From an uncultured Porphyromonadaceae bacterium (GTDB lineage Bacteria; Bacteroidota; Bacteroidia; Bacteroidales; Muribaculaceae): a stretch of DNA of 5,395 bases. The stretch is taken from NCBI GenBank assembly GCA_947178685.1, contig CAMWZE010000133.1, positions 1 through 5,395 on the forward strand, given 5' to 3'. The notes beneath the pieces are model-generated. The model searched no databases. It worked only from the letters and a program-made list of their open reading frames with translations, and was not told where the DNA came from. Below, one piece after another: positions 1-5,395 of this stretch (position 1 is its first letter; each line of letters begins with the position of its first letter). The translations under genes were made by a program, and so were the position numbers.

Positions 1-188
1 GTATGGGCATAGATCTTGTCCGTCGCAGGTTGACCCATCAAAGCCTTGTTACCCTCATCAGCATGGAAATAGATAGTCACGTCCTTCGAATCCTCCTGCA
101 GCGGACTCGGACTTGACGTAACCTGAGCCTTTACGCCCAATGCCGCCGCCAATGTAAGCAGCAGCGTCACGATGTAAGTTTTCATCAT
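1..188 (-). CDS. Secreted protein, N-terminal fragment (possibly carbohydrate-active)
   Basis: This gene starts at 188 and runs off the left edge; 62 codons are visible. The first 22 residues form a signal peptide: MMKTY, a hydrophobic core (IVTLLLTLAAALGV), then KAQ, with likely cleavage after the Ala of VKA. The mature part begins VTSSPSPLQEDS and continues with VTIYFHADEGNKALMG and KIYAH. From memory, this resembles the N-terminal beta-sandwich of Bacteroidales secreted proteins such as alpha-amylase-like enzymes and SusE-like or DUF4961 proteins. The catalytic or binding part lies outside the window, so no enzyme is assigned. The protein should be exported by Sec. An ATG also occurs at 185, giving MKTY; the two cannot be separated because no Shine-Dalgarno site is seen. 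The upstream region holds the 7-bp repeat array and no convincing Bacteroidetes promoter. Confidence is high that this is a real exported protein and low for its function. Confidence 0.75.
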   Translation of the reverse strand, partial: MMKTYIVTLLLTLAAALGVKAQVTSSPSPLQEDSKDVTIYFHADEGNKALMGQPATDKIYAH

Positions 189-231
189 GGATTGCAAGTA
201 TTTAGTTAAACAAAAAATTGAATGCTATACA

Positions 232-336
232 AAGAATTCACAATTACGAATCACGAATCATGATTCACGAATTGTGAATTGTGAATTATGCATTATGAAT
301 TATGAATTATGAATTATGCATTATGCATTATGCATT
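232..336. repeat. Array of fifteen 7-bp repeats (consensus ATGAATT)
   Basis: The 180-base gap between the left-edge gene and the DUF695 gene is largely filled by an uninterrupted run with a 7-base period. In plus-strand order the units are aagaatt, cacaatt, acgaatc twice, atgattc, acgaatt, gtgaatt twice, atgcatt, atgaatt three times, and atgcatt three times. The right half (288-336) is almost pure ATGAATT/ATGCATT; the left half is more diverged. Units contain palindromic pieces (ATGCAT, and GAATCATGATTC at 255-266), and 235-245 is the reverse complement of 270-280 and of 277-287, so the strands could fold. I recall similar AATTATGAATTATGCATT tracts between genes in other Bacteroidales, but their function is unknown to me. 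The rest of the gap, 189-231, is AT-rich with nothing recognisable. Confidence 0.9.
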
Positions 337-368
337 GAGCTTCACTCCTCATCAGGAACGGAGGTTTC

Positions 369-782
369 CTAACGCATATGTCCATACTCCTCCCAGTCGG
401 CATCCTCCTCAGCATCAATCACTATAGGAATCGTAGGGAGTTCCTCCAAAGCCTTATTGAAGACTATGGAAAATATCTTAAGGTTCTTGGTATAGAACAC
501 CCAGTCACGTTTGCCATCGCCGGTATAGATCCCCGTCATCACAGCCACACGATCCTTCTTGAAAGCCTCAAGGAGAGCATCCGTCGCCTCCTCCATAAGT
601 TTTGCATCATCCTCCTCCGGCATTCCATCAGGCAACGAGTTATAGTTCCATGTCACATCTATGCGATAGATATACTTTCCGCTCTCACGGAACTCATCTA
701 TCTTATCGCGACCCGTCACAATAATCGTCTTACCGGATTCGCTCTCGGCCGGATAGCTCCACCATTTGTCTGTATACTTCAT
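369..782 (-). CDS. DUF695 domain-containing protein
   Basis: This encodes 137 residues, from an ATG at 782 to a TAG at 369-371. The whole protein looks like a single DUF695 domain. It opens with MKYTDKWWSYPAES, has the strand pair KTIIVTGR (18-25) and YIYRIDVTWNY (37-47), and carries the most telling block, VMTGIYTGDGKRDWVFYT (81-98), followed by an acidic C-terminus (DAEEDADWEEY, 123-133). There is no signal peptide or membrane segment, so it is probably cytoplasmic. The biochemical role of DUF695 proteins is not known to me and none is assigned. The gene follows the Smr gene by 62 bases, and I see no Bacteroidetes promoter in that gap, so it may be read through from upstream. No Shine-Dalgarno site is present; the AT-rich stretch before the ATG is usual for this phylum. 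Confidence 0.88.
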   Translation of the reverse strand: MKYTDKWWSYPAESESGKTIIVTGRDKIDEFRESGKYIYRIDVTWNYNSLPDGMPEEDDAKLMEEATDALLEAFKKDRVAVMTGIYTGDGKRDWVFYTKNLKIFSIVFNKALEELPTIPIVIDAEEDADWEEYGHMR

Positions 783-804
783 TCTTTATATATTTTCAGT
801 TGAA

Positions 805-830
805 GGTTTAGATTTAAAGAGTCTTAAACC
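805..830. other. Small inverted repeat between the Smr and DUF695 genes
   Basis: The arms GGTTTA (805-810) and TAAACC (825-830) pair perfectly, and two further pairs (GA with TC) form if the T at 824 is bulged out, leaving a 9-base loop. It lies 15 bases beyond the stop of the Smr gene in the direction of transcription. No T-tract follows on the minus strand (TTCAACTG comes next), so it does not look like a standard intrinsic terminator. It could be a weak terminator, a processing site, or chance in AT-rich sequence. Confidence 0.35.
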
Positions 831-844
831 ACAAAAGCCACAAA

Positions 845-2008
845 CTAATGAATTGTCACCAATGTAGCGCCGAAGCCATATTCACGGAACGATGCATCCT
901 GAAGCTCCGCCTTTGGAAACTCCTTCTTCAGCAAATCAAGCACAGCCTTACGCAGCACACCCTCACCCTTTCCGTGGATGAATACGATCTTCTGCCCGAT
1001 ACGTTGAGAATTGTCACGCATATACCTGCGCACGGCGTCAAGCTGCATCTCAAGCATATCCTTAGGCTCCATCCCTGTGAGAGTGTCGGTGAGTTCACCT
1101 ATATGAAGATCCACCTCGATCAGCGGAAGCACTTTACGGGGATTCTCGACACCGGTGTTTCCGCGTCCGGTGCGGCCCCCCTTATCCACCTTATATTTCT
1201 TCGATAGCTCGGCAGCCATATCCTTCTCCGATTTGGCTCCCGACATGGCCTCCCTCATCTCCGCCACATTCACCTCAAGAGGCTTTGAGACCACACCATC
1301 CGACACCAACGGAAGCTCCAAAACAGGAGTGTCAAAATAGAGTCCCGGACGGAAACAATGGAACTTATGGAATTTCGTAAGATCAAGTTTACGCGACACA
1401 CTCACCGGTGGCTGAAGCGTAAACACCTTCTCCTTCTTATAAGCTATACACTGAAAAGCTATCTTCTCATACTTCGGCAAATCTTCGTGCGTGATGCCGA
1501 GCAGATCAATCAACTCATTCGGAGCCACGTTACCAGAATACACCACAGTCCATCCCCTCTCCTCAGCGCTCCTGCGCATCAATGTGAAGTCGAGATAATA
1601 GTTGGAATCATTTACGAGCACCACACCGAAACGGCTCTTGTCGAGATGCTTCACATCTGAAGGCTCGAATGCCAACACAATATTAGGCTTCTCCCCGTGT
1701 GAGGTCTCCTCAACCGGAAGGGCTGCCTGAGGCTCCGGATATTCACGTGGGGCCTCCCTCTTCTCAGCCGGTGCCTGTGACGGAGCAGACGCACGACGTC
1801 CCTCATCGAAAGCCTTCTGGTCAAACATCACCTTAGGTCCTCCCGCCGGTTTCTCGTGGCCGGCCGGCATCACCACCACAATCTCCTTCAGGAGCACCGG
1901 TGTCTCGAAACCCTCATCGTCGACATATGCAATCTGTCCCTCTATTCTTGTAATCCGGCCTCCTCCGACAGAATTGAGAAAGCGGACTGTATCTCCAATC
2001 TTAGCCAT
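845..2008 (-). CDS. DUF2027 protein with C-terminal Smr (MutS2-like) domain
   Basis: This is 387 residues, from an ATG at 2008 to a TAG at 845. Residues 1-47 (GDTVRFLNSVGGGRITRIEG) resemble a small KOW-like barrel. Residues 48-106 are a Pro/Ala/Glu-rich, probably disordered linker. Residues 107-250 form the DUF2027 region (NIVLAFEPSD, FGVVLVNDSNYYLDFTLM). After a second polar, Gly-rich linker (255-290), residues 296-387 are an Smr domain, with VDLHIGEL at 299-306, the signature HGKGEGVLR at 345-353 and the usual ending YGFGATLVTI. Smr domains bind nucleic acid and in many proteins cleave RNA or DNA; they occur at the C-terminus of MutS2 and in SmrB, which cuts mRNA at collided ribosomes. This protein has no MutS ATPase. 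The first motif reads DLHI where many Smr proteins have DLHG, so nuclease activity cannot be assumed. No signal peptide is present. It lies 63 bases after phoH. Confidence 0.92.
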   Translation of the reverse strand: MAKIGDTVRFLNSVGGGRITRIEGQIAYVDDEGFETPVLLKEIVVVMPAGHEKPAGGPKVMFDQKAFDEGRRASAPSQAPAEKREAPREYPEPQAALPVEETSHGEKPNIVLAFEPSDVKHLDKSRFGVVLVNDSNYYLDFTLMRRSAEERGWTVVYSGNVAPNELIDLLGITHEDLPKYEKIAFQCIAYKKEKVFTLQPPVSVSRKLDLTKFHKFHCFRPGLYFDTPVLELPLVSDGVVSKPLEVNVAEMREAMSGAKSEKDMAAELSKKYKVDKGGRTGRGNTGVENPRKVLPLIEVDLHIGELTDTLTGMEPKDMLEMQLDAVRRYMRDNSQRIGQKIVFIHGKGEGVLRKAVLDLLKKEFPKAELQDASFREYGFGATLVTIH

Positions 2009-2025
2009 TTGAAATATTATTATAT

Positions 2026-2066
2026 CTCCCGTGGCTCATGATTCTTCCAATCACAGGCCACGGGAG
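2026..2066. other. Strong inverted repeat between phoH and the Smr gene
   Basis: Two perfect 10-base arms, CTCCCGTGGC (2026-2035) and GCCACGGGAG (2057-2066), enclose a second 5-bp stem (TGATT 2039-2043 with AATCA 2049-2053) and a 5-base loop. The RNA from either strand would form a hairpin of 15 pairs with a 3x3 internal loop. It starts 5 bases beyond the phoH stop and ends 17 bases before the Smr ATG. On the transcribed strand the next bases are ATATAATAATATTT rather than a run of T. It may be a partial terminator, a stabiliser of the phoH mRNA 3' end, or a structure affecting translation of the Smr gene. Confidence 0.75.
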
Positions 2067-2071
2067 TCTGA

Positions 2072-3070
2072 TTATTCACTTGCATCCTCTTGCGACTGAC
2101 GTGCCGCAAGGTTCTCCTCAAACTCTGCGTCCACCTTCTTCTCGCGTGCCTCGTAAGCATCCACTATACGCTGTACGAGCGGATGGCGCACAATATCCTT
2201 CTTCTCATACTCGATGATACCTATACCCTGCACACCCCGTAAAATCCGGAGGCTCTGGAGAAGGCCGCTCTGCACGCTTCTCGGAAGGTCGATCTGTGTG
2301 GCATCACCGGTTATTATCATCCGGCTGTTGACACCCAGTCGCGTCAGAAACATCTTCATCTGATGCTTCGTGGTGTTCTGTGCCTCATCAAGTATGATCA
2401 CTGCGTCGTTGAGCGTACGTCCGCGCATAAAGGCAAGCGGGGCAATCTGGATGGTATCATTCTCCATATATTCCTTCAGCTTCAGCTGCGGAATCATATC
2501 CTCAAGAGCATCGTAGAGCGGACGTAGATAAGGATCGATCTTATCCTTCATGTCGCCCGGAAGAAAACCGAGCTTCTCACCCGCCTCCACAGCCGGACGC
2601 GAAAGGATAATTCGCTTGCAAGCCTTGTTCTTGAGAGCCTGCACGGCAAGAGCAATCGCGATGTAGGTCTTACCCGTTCCGGCGGGACCGAGAGCAAAGG
2701 TCAGGTCATTCTTGGCAAAACTCTTCACCATCTTTGCCTGATTGGCATTGCGTGGAGCGATCGGACGTCCCGACTGACCGAAGATTATCACACCCTCGGC
2801 ATCCACTGCCTTTGGAGGCTCACCCTTGATCACGTCGATTATCACATCCTCCGGAAGCTTGTTATATTTCGCTGCGTATGCCTCAAGCTCCTTCACCTTA
2901 CGCTCGAACACCGCGGTCTCACTCTCCTCCCCTATCACTTTCACCACATTGCCTCTGGCGGCCATGCGCAGTTTGGGAAAGAGATTCCTTATCAGATTGA
3001 TGTTATTGTTGTTGACACCGTAAAATGTCTGCGGGTCAACCTTGTCTATTATTACTATTCTTTCGTTCAC
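2072..3070 (-). CDS. PhoH family ATPase (YbeZ/PhoH-like)
   Basis: This 332-residue cytoplasmic protein is a P-loop ATPase of the PhoH family. Residues 1-100 are the N-terminal region typical of Bacteroidetes PhoH (VDPQTFYGVNNNNI, LFPKLRMAARGNVVKVIG). The PhoH ATPase core is about 104-310: Walker A GPAGTGKT at 128-135, SRPAVEAGEKLGFLPGD at 157-173, Walker B VIILDEAQN at 224-232 and the sensor-like ITGDATQIDLP at 253-263. The charged tail (311-332) is variable. PhoH proteins resemble the ATPase part of SF1 helicases; the E. coli relative YbeZ partners the rRNA-processing nuclease YbeY. The substrate here is not known. The start is a GTG at 3070-3068: an in-frame TAG lies eight codons upstream, and the next Met (residue 36) is inside the conserved region. 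ATG-ACG-TGA at 3075-3067 overlaps this GTG in another frame. sufB ends 80 bases upstream, and the gap holds a possible promoter. Confidence 0.95.
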   Translation of the reverse strand: MNERIVIIDKVDPQTFYGVNNNNINLIRNLFPKLRMAARGNVVKVIGEESETAVFERKVKELEAYAAKYNKLPEDVIIDVIKGEPPKAVDAEGVIIFGQSGRPIAPRNANQAKMVKSFAKNDLTFALGPAGTGKTYIAIALAVQALKNKACKRIILSRPAVEAGEKLGFLPGDMKDKIDPYLRPLYDALEDMIPQLKLKEYMENDTIQIAPLAFMRGRTLNDAVIILDEAQNTTKHQMKMFLTRLGVNSRMIITGDATQIDLPRSVQSGLLQSLRILRGVQGIGIIEYEKKDIVRHPLVQRIVDAYEAREKKVDAEFEENLAARQSQEDASE

Positions 3071-3086
3071 GTCATTAATTGCTTTA

Positions 3087-3116
3087 ACTATAGGCTACAG
3101 TCAAAAACCGTGCCAA
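3087..3116 (-). promoter_or_regulatory. Candidate phoH promoter, sigma-54-like
   Basis: Reading the minus strand from 3116 to 3100 gives TTGGCACGGTTTTTGAC. This matches the sigma-54 consensus TTGGCACG-N4-TTGC, with the -24 GG at 3114-3113 and correct spacing to the -12 element, except that the -12 GC is GA (3102-3101). A start site near 3089 would leave a leader of about 19 bases before the phoH GTG. The same stretch can also be read as a sigma-70-like site: TTGGCA (3116-3111), an 18-base spacer, TATAGT (3092-3087). The Bacteroidetes primary sigma factor normally uses TTTG and TAnnTTTG instead, and I find no such pair here. A promoter in this gap is likely; which sigma factor uses it is open. 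Confidence 0.45.
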
Positions 3117-3150
3117 TCTTAATGTGGAGACGTGGCCGTTACTCCGGTCG

Positions 3151-4653
3151 TTATCCCACACTTCCCTCAAGGGTGATCTGCAACAATTTCTGAGCCTCCA
3201 CCGCGAACTCCATCGGAAGCTTGTTCATGACCTCCTTAGCATAGCCGTTCACGATAAGGGCAACAGCCTCCTCTGTAGGTATTCCGCGCTGGCGGCAATA
3301 GAAAAGCTGCGCCTCATTTATCTTCGAGGTCGTAGCCTCATGCTCCACAGTGGAACTGGAATTTTGCACATCGATGTAAGGGAAAGTATGTGCCCCACAG
3401 TCGGGACCCATGAGCAGAGAGTCACACTGTGTGTAATTACGGCAACCGGTGGCACCCTTCACCACCTTCACAAGTCCACGGTAAGAGTTCTGGCTCTTGC
3501 CGGCCGAGATACCTTTGCTCACGATGGTGCTCTTGGAGTTCTTGCCAAGATGGATCATCTTGGTGCCGGTGTCGGCCTGTTGGAAATTGTTGGTCACAGC
3601 CACCGAATAGAACTCGCCGACACTCTCGTCGCCCTTCAATATGCAGGATGGATATTTCCATGTAATGGCCGATCCGGTCTCAACCTGAGTCCACGACACT
3701 TTACTCCTGTGTCCTCGGCAAAGAGCACGTTTGGTCACAAAATTATATATGCCGCCGCGTCCCTCCTTGTCGCCGGCATACCAATTCTGCACAGTGCTGT
3801 ATTTCACCTCTGCCCTCTCCTCGCATATTATCTCAACGATAGCGGCATGAAGCTGATTCTCATCACGCATAGGGGCTGTACAACCCTCAAGGTAGCTCAC
3901 ATAAGCATCATCGTCAGCCACAATAAGGGTACGCTCGAACTGTCCTGTGCCCGAGGCATTGATACGGAAATAGGTGCTCAGCTCCATCGGGCAGCGCACT
4001 CCCTTCGGGATATACACGAAGGAGCCGTCGGAAAAGACAGCTGAATTGAGCGCGGCATAGAAATTGTCGCGATAACCCACGACGGTGCCGAGATATTTCT
4101 TTACAAGGTCAGGATAATCCTTCACAGCCTCTGAGAAAGAGCAGAATATAACGCCCAATTCGGCAAGCTTCTCGCGATGGGTGGTCTTTACGCTCACGGA
4201 ATCCATCACGGCGTCGACAGCCACACCGGCAAGTTGCTTCTGCTCCTCAAGAGATATGCCGAGCTTGTTGAAAGTCTTCACAAGCTCCGGATCCACCTCA
4301 TCCATACTCTTCTTCAGCTCCTTCTTCTTGGGAGCCGCATAATAAGAGATGGCCTGGAAATCTATCTCCGGAATCTTAAGATGAGCCCACTCAGGCACCG
4401 GCAACGTAAGCCAGTAGCGGAATGCCTTGAGACGGAAGTCGAGCAACCACTCAGGCTCACCCTTCACTTTCGATATAAAACGGATTACATCCTCGTTAAG
4501 ACCCGGAGGCACAATCTCCGTGTCGATATCGCTGGTAAACCCATACTTATATTCCGACTCTGTAGCCTCCCGGAGAGTTTTCTCGCTGTCGGAGACATTT
4601 GTCATCCCCTGTTCAGAGATGTTTATATCTGTATCTTTCTCGTTGGTCTTCAT
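3151..4653 (-). CDS. sufB: Fe-S cluster assembly scaffold protein SufB
   Basis: SufB is the core scaffold subunit of the SUF system: with SufC (ATPase) and SufD it builds Fe-S clusters from sulfur supplied by SufS/SufE-type partners in the cytoplasm. From the ATG at 4653 it has 500 residues, close to the 495 of E. coli SufB. Conserved blocks run through it: YKYGF (35-39), [13 protein letters not shown] (65-77), [23 protein letters not shown] (203-225), the beta-helix core, and [19 protein letters not shown] at the C-terminus. Cys258 (in LEGCTAPM), Cys410 (in TQCDS) and Glu437-His438-Glu439 (in VEHEATTSK) match E. coli Cys254, Cys405 and residues 432-434, so the functional residues look intact. 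The frame stays open upstream to a TTG at 4734 with ATGs at 4710 and 4692; a shorter start at 4605 is also possible. I chose 4653 for length and the AT-rich bases before it. No sufC or sufD adjoins it. Confidence 0.97.
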   Translation of the reverse strand: MKTNEKDTDINISEQGMTNVSDSEKTLREATESEYKYGFTSDIDTEIVPPGLNEDVIRFISKVKGEPEWLLDFRLKAFRYWLTLPVPEWAHLKIPEIDFQAISYYAAPKKKELKKSMDEVDPELVKTFNKLGISLEEQKQLAGVAVDAVMDSVSVKTTHREKLAELGVIFCSFSEAVKDYPDLVKKYLGTVVGYRDNFYAALNSAVFSDGSFVYIPKGVRCPMELSTYFRINASGTGQFERTLIVADDDAYVSYLEGCTAPMRDENQLHAAIVEIICEERAEVKYSTVQNWYAGDKEGRGGIYNFVTKRALCRGHRSKVSWTQVETGSAITWKYPSCILKGDESVGEFYSVAVTNNFQQADTGTKMIHLGKNSKSTIVSKGISAGKSQNSYRGLVKVVKGATGCRNYTQCDSLLMGPDCGAHTFPYIDVQNSSSTVEHEATTSKINEAQLFYCRQRGIPTEEAVALIVNGYAKEVMNKLPMEFAVEAQKLLQITLEGSVG

Positions 4654-4668
4654 AATACATCTAAACAA

Positions 4669-4682
4669 ACGGGAGAGCCCGT
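4669..4682. other. Small GC hairpin in the sufB leader
   Basis: The arms ACGGG (4669-4673) and CCCGT (4678-4682) pair perfectly around a 4-base loop. On the minus strand the hairpin is followed by TTGTTTA and ends 15 bases before the preferred sufB ATG. The short stem and broken T-run make it at best a weak attenuator. It leaves the AT-rich stretch next to the ATG single-stranded, which would suit Shine-Dalgarno-independent initiation. Confidence 0.35.
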
Positions 4683-4707
4683 CGGTTAGCATACAATGGT
4701 AAATTTC

Positions 4708-4723
4708 CATCCATAAGCCTCCC
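4708..4723 (-). promoter_or_regulatory. Shine-Dalgarno-like site before an alternative upstream sufB ATG
   Basis: GGGAGG (4723-4718) lies 7 bases before an ATG at 4710-4708 that is in frame with sufB. Initiation there would add 19 residues ([19 protein letters not shown]) to the start chosen here, giving 519 residues. Such sites are uncommon before Bacteroidetes genes, and the added sequence is not a SufB feature that I recognise, so I did not use it as the gene start. It may be chance or a second initiation site. Confidence 0.25.
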
Positions 4724-4760
4724 TTTTCAGGCAAAGTCCCGTTCTGTTTCTATCTGACCA

Positions 4761-4792
4761 CAAAAATAGTGAAATTATCCCTATCCGCCAAA
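4761..4792 (-). promoter_or_regulatory. sufB promoter, Bacteroidetes -33/-7 type
   Basis: On the minus strand, TTTG (4792-4789) is followed by a 20-base spacer and TATTTTTG (4768-4761). This is an exact match to the Bacteroidetes primary sigma factor consensus, TTTG-N19-21-TAnnTTTG. Transcription would start near 4755, giving sufB a leader of about 100 bases. The site begins 18 bases beyond the glycosidase stop codon, so sufB probably has its own promoter. Confidence 0.8.
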
Positions 4793-4810
4793 TCAATCTT
4801 CTCCGATTTA

Positions 4811-5395
4811 TTATTTCACGGGGATAGTGACTATGGCCGGTTTAAGACCTTTGGCGGTGGCTGTGAAGGTGAATGCTCCGGGTGTGGAACCACTGCGCAC
4901 AATGGCTGTGGCAGCTCCGCTGAAGAGATCCATCTCCGGCTTCTGGAAAGGCATGAGGGAAGTAGGATCACCGTTTGCCGTGGCCTCAAACTTGCCGGAA
5001 CCTTTCACATTGAAGTTCACACGACGGTTGTCGGTCGGGACAATGTTGCCATCCTTATCGGCCACCTGAATCGTAAAGTAGATCAAGTCATCACCGTTCG
5101 CCTGTGCCTCTGTGCGGTTAGGGGTAGCCACAAGATGATGAGGTTTCCCTGCAGTGCGTAGAATCTTCTCAGCCTTAGGATTACCGGAAGCATCATATGC
5201 TACGACCTTCACCTCTCCCGGCTGGTAGACAGTTTCATTCCACATAAGCCGATAACGGGTCTGGAGCGTGGAGTCATTCTTCTCCCTCATCCCCTGACTC
5301 CTACCATTGATGAAGAGCTCCGCTTTCGGATAAGAGGTATATACAAACACCGGAGTTATCTCACCCTCGCGACCGACCCAGTTCCAGTGAGGAAG
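4811..5395 (-). CDS. GH2-family glycoside hydrolase (beta-galactosidase-like), C-terminal fragment
   Basis: The last 194 residues are visible; the catalytic domain lies beyond the right edge. The frame stays open to the edge and begins LPHWNWVGREGEITPVFVYT, a signature seen where the DUF4982 module starts in Bacteroidetes GH2 enzymes. Residues 1-75 of the fragment, including AELFINGRSQG (25-35) and the strand VKVVAYDASGNP, fit DUF4982. Residues 85-194 (HLVATPNRTEAQANGDDLIYF, VADKDGNIVPTDN, ANGDPTS) fit the C-terminal Ig-like domain of GH2 proteins (Glyco_hydro2_C5 type). GH2 enzymes remove beta-linked galactose, glucuronic acid, mannose or related sugars; the substrate cannot be told from this end. 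The protein probably acts in the periplasm or at the cell surface. It ends in tandem stops, TAATAA. No sorting domain or C-terminal membrane anchor is present. A GTG at 5350 is internal, not a start. Confidence 0.9.
   Translation of the reverse strand, partial: LPHWNWVGREGEITPVFVYTSYPKAELFINGRSQGMREKNDSTLQTRYRLMWNETVYQPGEVKVVAYDASGNPKAEKILRTAGKPHHLVATPNRTEAQANGDDLIYFTIQVADKDGNIVPTDNRRVNFNVKGSGKFEATANGDPTSLMPFQKPEMDLFSGAATAIVRSGSTPGAFTFTATAKGLKPAIVTIPVK

Noticed and set aside
189..235. Promoter for the left-edge secreted protein
   Set aside because: TTTG occurs, but no TAnnTTTG is found at 19-21 bases; AATACTTG is too poor a match.
232..336. CRISPR array
   Set aside because: The units are 7 bases with no spacers, and no cas gene is present.
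354..370. Hairpin at the 3' end of the DUF695 gene (AGGAA with TTCCT)
   Set aside because: The stem is only 5 bp, overlaps the coding end and has no T-tract, so chance is likely.
378..803. Plus-strand open frame opposite the DUF695 gene
   Set aside because: The minus-strand product has a clear DUF695 signature; the plus-strand translation resembles no family I know.
783..844. Separate promoter for the DUF695 gene from the repeated TTTGTGG near 829-844
   Set aside because: Two TTTG words are present on the minus strand, but no -7 element follows at the right spacing.
3437..3661. Minus-strand 74-codon frame nested in sufB
   Set aside because: It lies wholly within SufB in another frame, and its translation is a shifted reading of conserved SufB codons.
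3124..4044. Long plus-strand open frame of 306 codons opposite sufB
   Set aside because: It is antisense to a clearly conserved SufB sequence, shows no recognisable domain, and has the His/Leu/Arg-rich composition expected of an antisense frame.
4654..4734. Start of sufB at the TTG at 4734
   Set aside because: The start codon is rare, the added residues do not look like SufB, and better-placed ATG codons follow.
4791..4810. Terminator after the glycosidase gene
   Set aside because: Only a 5-bp AT-rich stem (AAATC with GATTT) around a 10-base loop is possible, and it runs into the sufB promoter.

Overview
The window looks like chromosomal DNA from a gut-type member of the Bacteroidales, possibly the Muribaculaceae; the family level is a guess. 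The evidence is the DUF2027-Smr protein, the Bacteroidetes form of PhoH and SufB, a GH2 enzyme with a DUF4982 module, secreted carbohydrate-related proteins, few Shine-Dalgarno sites, and one clean Bacteroidetes-type promoter (TTTG, 20 bases, TATTTTTG). By eye the base composition is near 50% GC. No phage, insertion sequence, CRISPR array, tRNA or rRNA is visible.

All six genes lie on the minus strand, so transcription runs from high to low coordinates. From the right edge: the C-terminal 194 residues of a GH2-type glycoside hydrolase (5395-4811, cut by the edge); sufB, the Fe-S scaffold gene (4653-3151) with its own promoter and a leader of about 100 bases; a PhoH-family ATPase gene (3070-2072); a DUF2027-Smr gene (2008-845); a DUF695 gene (782-369); a 105-bp array of 7-bp repeats (232-336); and the first 62 codons of a secreted protein (188-1, cut by the edge).

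The phoH, Smr and DUF695 genes are spaced by 62-63 bases and could be one transcription unit. Both gaps hold an inverted repeat without a clear T-tract. A sigma-54-like element (TTGGCACG, 4 bases, TTGAC) precedes phoH, although a sigma-70-like reading overlaps it. PhoH and Smr proteins are both linked in other bacteria to rRNA or mRNA surveillance, so a shared role in RNA quality control is possible but only inferred. sufB has no sufC or sufD beside it here.

Most of the window is ordinary core genome. The items most worth checking are the sigma-54-like site, the 7-bp repeat array, the PhoH-Smr pairing, the isolated sufB with its leader, and the hairpins. I see no strong evidence for a wholly new system.
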